This document shows positions 60,608 to 64,000 of a stretch of DNA of 64,000 nucleotides, in pieces. How positions within the stretch are numbered: the stretch's first letter is position 1; each line of letters opens with the position of its first letter. Made by a program: the position numbers and the translations under genes. Under the pieces are notes generated by a model. The model saw only the letters and a list, made by a program, of their open reading frames with translations, was not told the DNA's origin and ran no database searches. This stretch comes from Diphasiastrum complanatum (taxonomy: Eukaryota > Streptophyta > Lycopodiopsida > Lycopodiales > Lycopodiaceae): positions 28,014,969-28,078,968 of the forward strand of contig CM055102.1 of assembly GCA_029204225.1 (NCBI GenBank), in the 5' to 3' direction.

Positions 60608-62330
60608 TCAATCAAGTCTTCCAATGAACATCATTTTTCCTAGTATGAAATTTTTGCAATGAGTTCAAAAAATTTATTTTGTCATGGAATTTCCTCCATA
60701 ATTGTACAAGATCTCCTTTGCTCCATGGTTTATTATACTCTTCTCATCATCAATCTATGTCTTTGTAAATGGGCTTTCTCCCAAGGTCATCATGTCTTCC
60801 ACTTTGTCAGTGTTATTTTTCTTAATCTTGTATTCCCATTTTCCAAATATTTTAAAAATCACTAAATAGATGTGCTCCCAATTGAAAGTGTCTCAATATG
60901 CATTGTCATGGCTAGGCATATCCACCTTTAATTGGAAATCGTCCTTATTTAATTTCGACCCAAACATTTGAATGCTAATCTAGTTTGTAATATTCTCTCC
61001 TATCATCCAAAAAAGTAATCAATGACAATTATGCACCTTCCCCTGCAAGACAAAGTTAGAATGAGGTACTTGTAAAAAGTGAATATGCTTTCATTGCATC
61101 AATTCCACTTTTTTTAAGTCTACAACACCCTTTTTGCATATTCTCAAAACAAAGAATCAAGGTGTATGTTAGATGACGTTTTTGCAGTTATATAATATCT
61201 TGTTAAGGGAAAAAACTTTTACCTGCCCATAAATCTGATTTCAGGTTTAGCATCTTTCAGCACCTTCATCATTAAATGCACTATACTTCCTTGCTTCTTA
61301 TCTTCTGATATTGATGACATTCTAGCTTTGATAAATTATGATTTTTTCATTCTAGAGACATCCAAACAATTCTGCTACTGTTTGTTGAGACAGTTGGATA
61401 GATCGTGGAGCGTTAACCAACTGGGTTCGTTATTTTGTTCAGAATGGAGCTAGGTGCCAGTTTCAGCTCGTTTAAGATAAATCAGACCAAACTAACTCCT
61501 ATTTCTTTTACAACAATCAGACATACACTGGACTCTACTACTAAGTTGGCCCCTGAATGTGTCTTAAAAAATAGCTCACAGAAATTGTTGATATCTGTTG
61601 TAATTTTTCATTTTTGACACATCTAAAGGAACACATGGTTTTAATTATAGCTCTCATCGCCTTCAAAACACTGCTTAGAGATTGGATAATCATAATATTA
61701 ACCTATACTTTTCTCCTCTCAACCATGAATAAATACTAGCCATGAGAAATTAGCACCTCTTTTCTTTTATCTCCAACCTTCAATTGTTCCTCTGTTTCAT
61801 CTTACAGAAAAAAATATTAGGTCAATGAAACACATTTCATGTTCCCCAATGTGAAAATATGATCAGAACAATGTCACTACAAGTGAACTGATGATACCAG
61901 TATAGTCAGTGCACAGATTCCATTGCATTATGTTGTAACATGTCTTGCAGTTTACACTACGAACTAGGACAAGAACTTCTGTATATTGACTGGTGAGATT
62001 GAACTGCAAAACATAAAATTATGATGCATCGCAACCCTCGTAATCCTTGTACAGTGACATACATCAGATAAGAGACTTTATACTTGTTTACCAGGTAAAA
62101 AATGTTACCATATGTTTGCACCTTTTCTCCATGTCTCAAATGAATCTGAAAATTTCCTAACAAGTGGAGCTCTACAAATTTCATGGAAAAAAAAAAATTG
62201 TTTGAAAAGCTATGCATGAATTCACACAAATTGTTCACCCCGCAGAATAAGCCCCAAAGCACTTACTATAACATCAGTAATAACTTCTGATTTAGAGGGG
62301 TAGCTTTCAAGAGGTATGCTGATTTGTAGG
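60608..62330. other. AT-rich spacer without recognised gene
   Basis: No motif-bearing frame or RNA gene was recognised on either strand. Confidence 0.4.
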
Positions 62331-62782
62331 AGTTATGGACTTGGCTCACTACATTCGCCATGTCCATTTACATTTACTTTACTTTATGCATAGGCAGGCT
62401 TTGGGCCCTTTTTTTTATTCATTATTTGACATTTAGACTATATGGTTGGCCTTGGGCCCTATTATTGACATTTAGACCATATTATTGGCCTTGGGTCCTA
62501 TGATTCACTATATTGGTTATTTGGTCATATTACTGAGAGTGGGGGCCTTCTTGGAGGGCGCACTATTTTCCCTCTCAGTTTGGCCCTAGCCACTGGAAGC
62601 TTCCTTTTAGGGCTTCCTCTTGGCTATAAGTAGGGATTCTGTGTCATTTGTTACTTGGCTTATGATATGTGTCCTTCTTTAGTCTCTTTAAGCTTTCTCT
62701 CTCCTGCTTTCTAGGGTTAAGTCTTGCTTATGTGATGCTTTCATAGACTAAATCTAGATCAGCCGTGGCTACGTTCATAACT
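62331..62782 (+). repeat. Solo LTR with non-canonical ends
   Basis: AGTTATGGAC...TTCATAACT, 452 bp, near-identical to 1023-1473 in opposite orientation. It is flanked by GTAGG and ATAGG, a 5-bp target duplication with one mismatch, and has no primer site or purine tract beside it, so it is a solo LTR left by LTR-LTR recombination. Confidence 0.75.
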
Positions 62783-63666
62783 ATAGGGTTTTTAACAACA
62801 CACACAAAACTACTCCAACTTCAGCATGTCAAAACTCCCCTAATCGAACTGTTGCAAATCTGAATGAAGGACAAAAATACAGGTATTGTGGCACTGACGA
62901 GTTAGGATTTTTATGAGGTAAATAGAGCTAAAAGCAGGCCCAGTAGCTAACTCCAGCTAACATAACTAGATATACAGGCTTTTACGAGTCAGGGTACCAG
63001 TTCACATCCACTAAGAATCAATTCTATTTTCAAATTCTTTTGATAAAATAAAAAAAATTATGGCATACTTTCTTGACAAGTACGGCTAGGTTCGACAAAG
63101 CTCTGATCGGGTGATTGAAAGGTTACTGATCTATAATAAGAAGGAACCTTCAAGGAGCACATCTTATATGTAGTTCTACTTGCAACTTCACAGAAAGTCA
63201 AGGCACATTCTCACAAAGAAGACATCATGATGTTCTGGAAGTGCCTTTACTTGCCTAATAATTTCGTTCCCTGTTGTCTCTACAAATATTCAACCAGTAA
63301 TCTTCAGGACAATGCCCGTACATTAAATACAGGGATCTTATGATTATTTCAGTCTTCTGTGACACAATAATTCAATTAATTTAAGGAATACTTTTATACG
63401 CTTCAGTATTAACTTCATCAGAAATCAAAAGTTAACACATTCCCAAAAAGGAGATGCTATTACACAAGGGAACTTTTTCCCATCCAGATCTATTTGACAT
63501 GACCTAAGAGCTCTTATATACATGACCAACAAAACCATAATAGTGAGTGCTTATGCTCCGAAGGTTATCATCCGTTGCATGCTACAGAGCTGATCTTTGT
63601 TTATGGAAGACTGAAAGTGAAGCCTAGGCCCACAAGGCCCACCGGCTCGCGGCCAAACAAGATAGA
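62783..63666. other. Spacer; possibly 3-prime untranslated region of a minus-strand gene at its right end
   Basis: AT-rich and without recognised frames up to about 63590; GC rises from about 63600, in front of the candidate exon. Confidence 0.35.
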
Positions 63667-63792
63667 TCAACCTAGGCCACTGTTCCCCGCTCCATAAGTC
63701 ATTGGACGCTCTAGGACACGTATCCCTGCCTTTTTATCCCATTGCTCTGGAGTCAGGGTTTCTGACATCGCTTCTTGGCCACGCCACAAGAT
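63667..63792 (-). CDS. Candidate terminal exon of an unidentified host gene
   Basis: On the minus strand an acceptor (ATTCTTTGTAG) with a branch-like GCTAAT about 45 bases before it opens a frame of 41 codons to a TGA: ILWRGQEAMSETLTPEQWD, then KKAGIRVLERPMTYGAGNSG and a final LG. The block is GC-richer than its surroundings and reads like the charged end of a real protein. I do not recognise the family. Upstream exons would lie beyond 64000. It could be chance; an overlapping frame on the same strand (63753-63974) looks less natural. Confidence 0.3.
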   Translation of the reverse strand: MLWRGQEAMSETLTPEQWDKKAGIRVLERPMTYGAGNSGLG

Positions 63793-64000
63793 CTACAAAG
63801 AATTGTACCATTAATTGCAGGAATTGAGATATTAGCACCTGCTTGCCAGTCGTATATAGAACAAATTACATGAAAATGGACACGGCGACTGGCACAAAAT
63901 TTCTTACACAAAAAGATACAAGTCAAAGCATGCTTGAAGAGAAGAATGCAAAAAAAAAAAAAAAAACAAATCACGATTAAAAAGGCTTTTTTTATGAATC

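Overview
The window looks like nuclear DNA of a land plant with a large, transposon-rich genome. It has AT-rich spacers, nested Ty1/copia and Ty3/gypsy retrotransposons, initiator-Met-tRNA type primer sites (TGGTATCAGAGC) and small spliced host genes of plant type. I cannot name the species. A fern, lycophyte or gymnosperm would fit, but nothing here decides it.

Layout. Positions 1-1473 hold the LTR and leader of a minus-strand LTR element, whose near-identical solo LTR sits inverted at 62331-62782. Between 2.9 and 3.6 kb are two old gypsy pieces, followed by AT-rich spacer with short tandem repeats and a 251-bp GT tract at 10507-10757. From 11.3 to 22.8 kb is a nest: a gypsy-type LTR (11289-11738), a structurally whole copia element (12001-18222, CCAAA target duplication) sitting inside the LTR of an older minus-strand gypsy remnant (18364-19756), then a plus-strand element with a long LTR and a non-coding interior (19757-22797).

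Host genes. (1) 25669-26211 is an intronless 180-aa Bet v 1/START-fold protein of the lachrymatory-factor-synthase-like family. About 0.65 kb upstream stand three copies of an 18-bp palindrome with a G-box core. (2) 39062-46492 is a split gene for a small plant J-domain protein. Its second intron (6.2 kb) separates helix II from the HPD motif and has taken up a chromovirus-type gypsy remnant and a copia remnant. (3) 63667-63792 on the minus strand may be the last exon of an unidentified host gene entering from beyond the window.

Other elements. A broken copia remnant lies at 29.5-32.6 kb with an unrelated 0.8-kb insert. Two tRNA-like SINE candidates (24.55 and 35.2 kb) and a LINE 3-prime end (36.1-36.4 kb) are present. 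At 47655-53885 is a complete LTR element with a TGGAA target duplication but no recognisable coding sequence in 5.2 kb of interior (LARD-like). From 56.7 to 60.6 kb lie a gypsy LTR, gag and protease remnant, a long LTR on the minus strand, and a copia pol scrap.

Most of the window is therefore repeat history around two supported host genes. The items best worth following are the LTR family with non-canonical AGTTATG/CATAACT ends, the LARD-like element, the G-box palindrome array, and the transposon-filled intron that splits the J domain.
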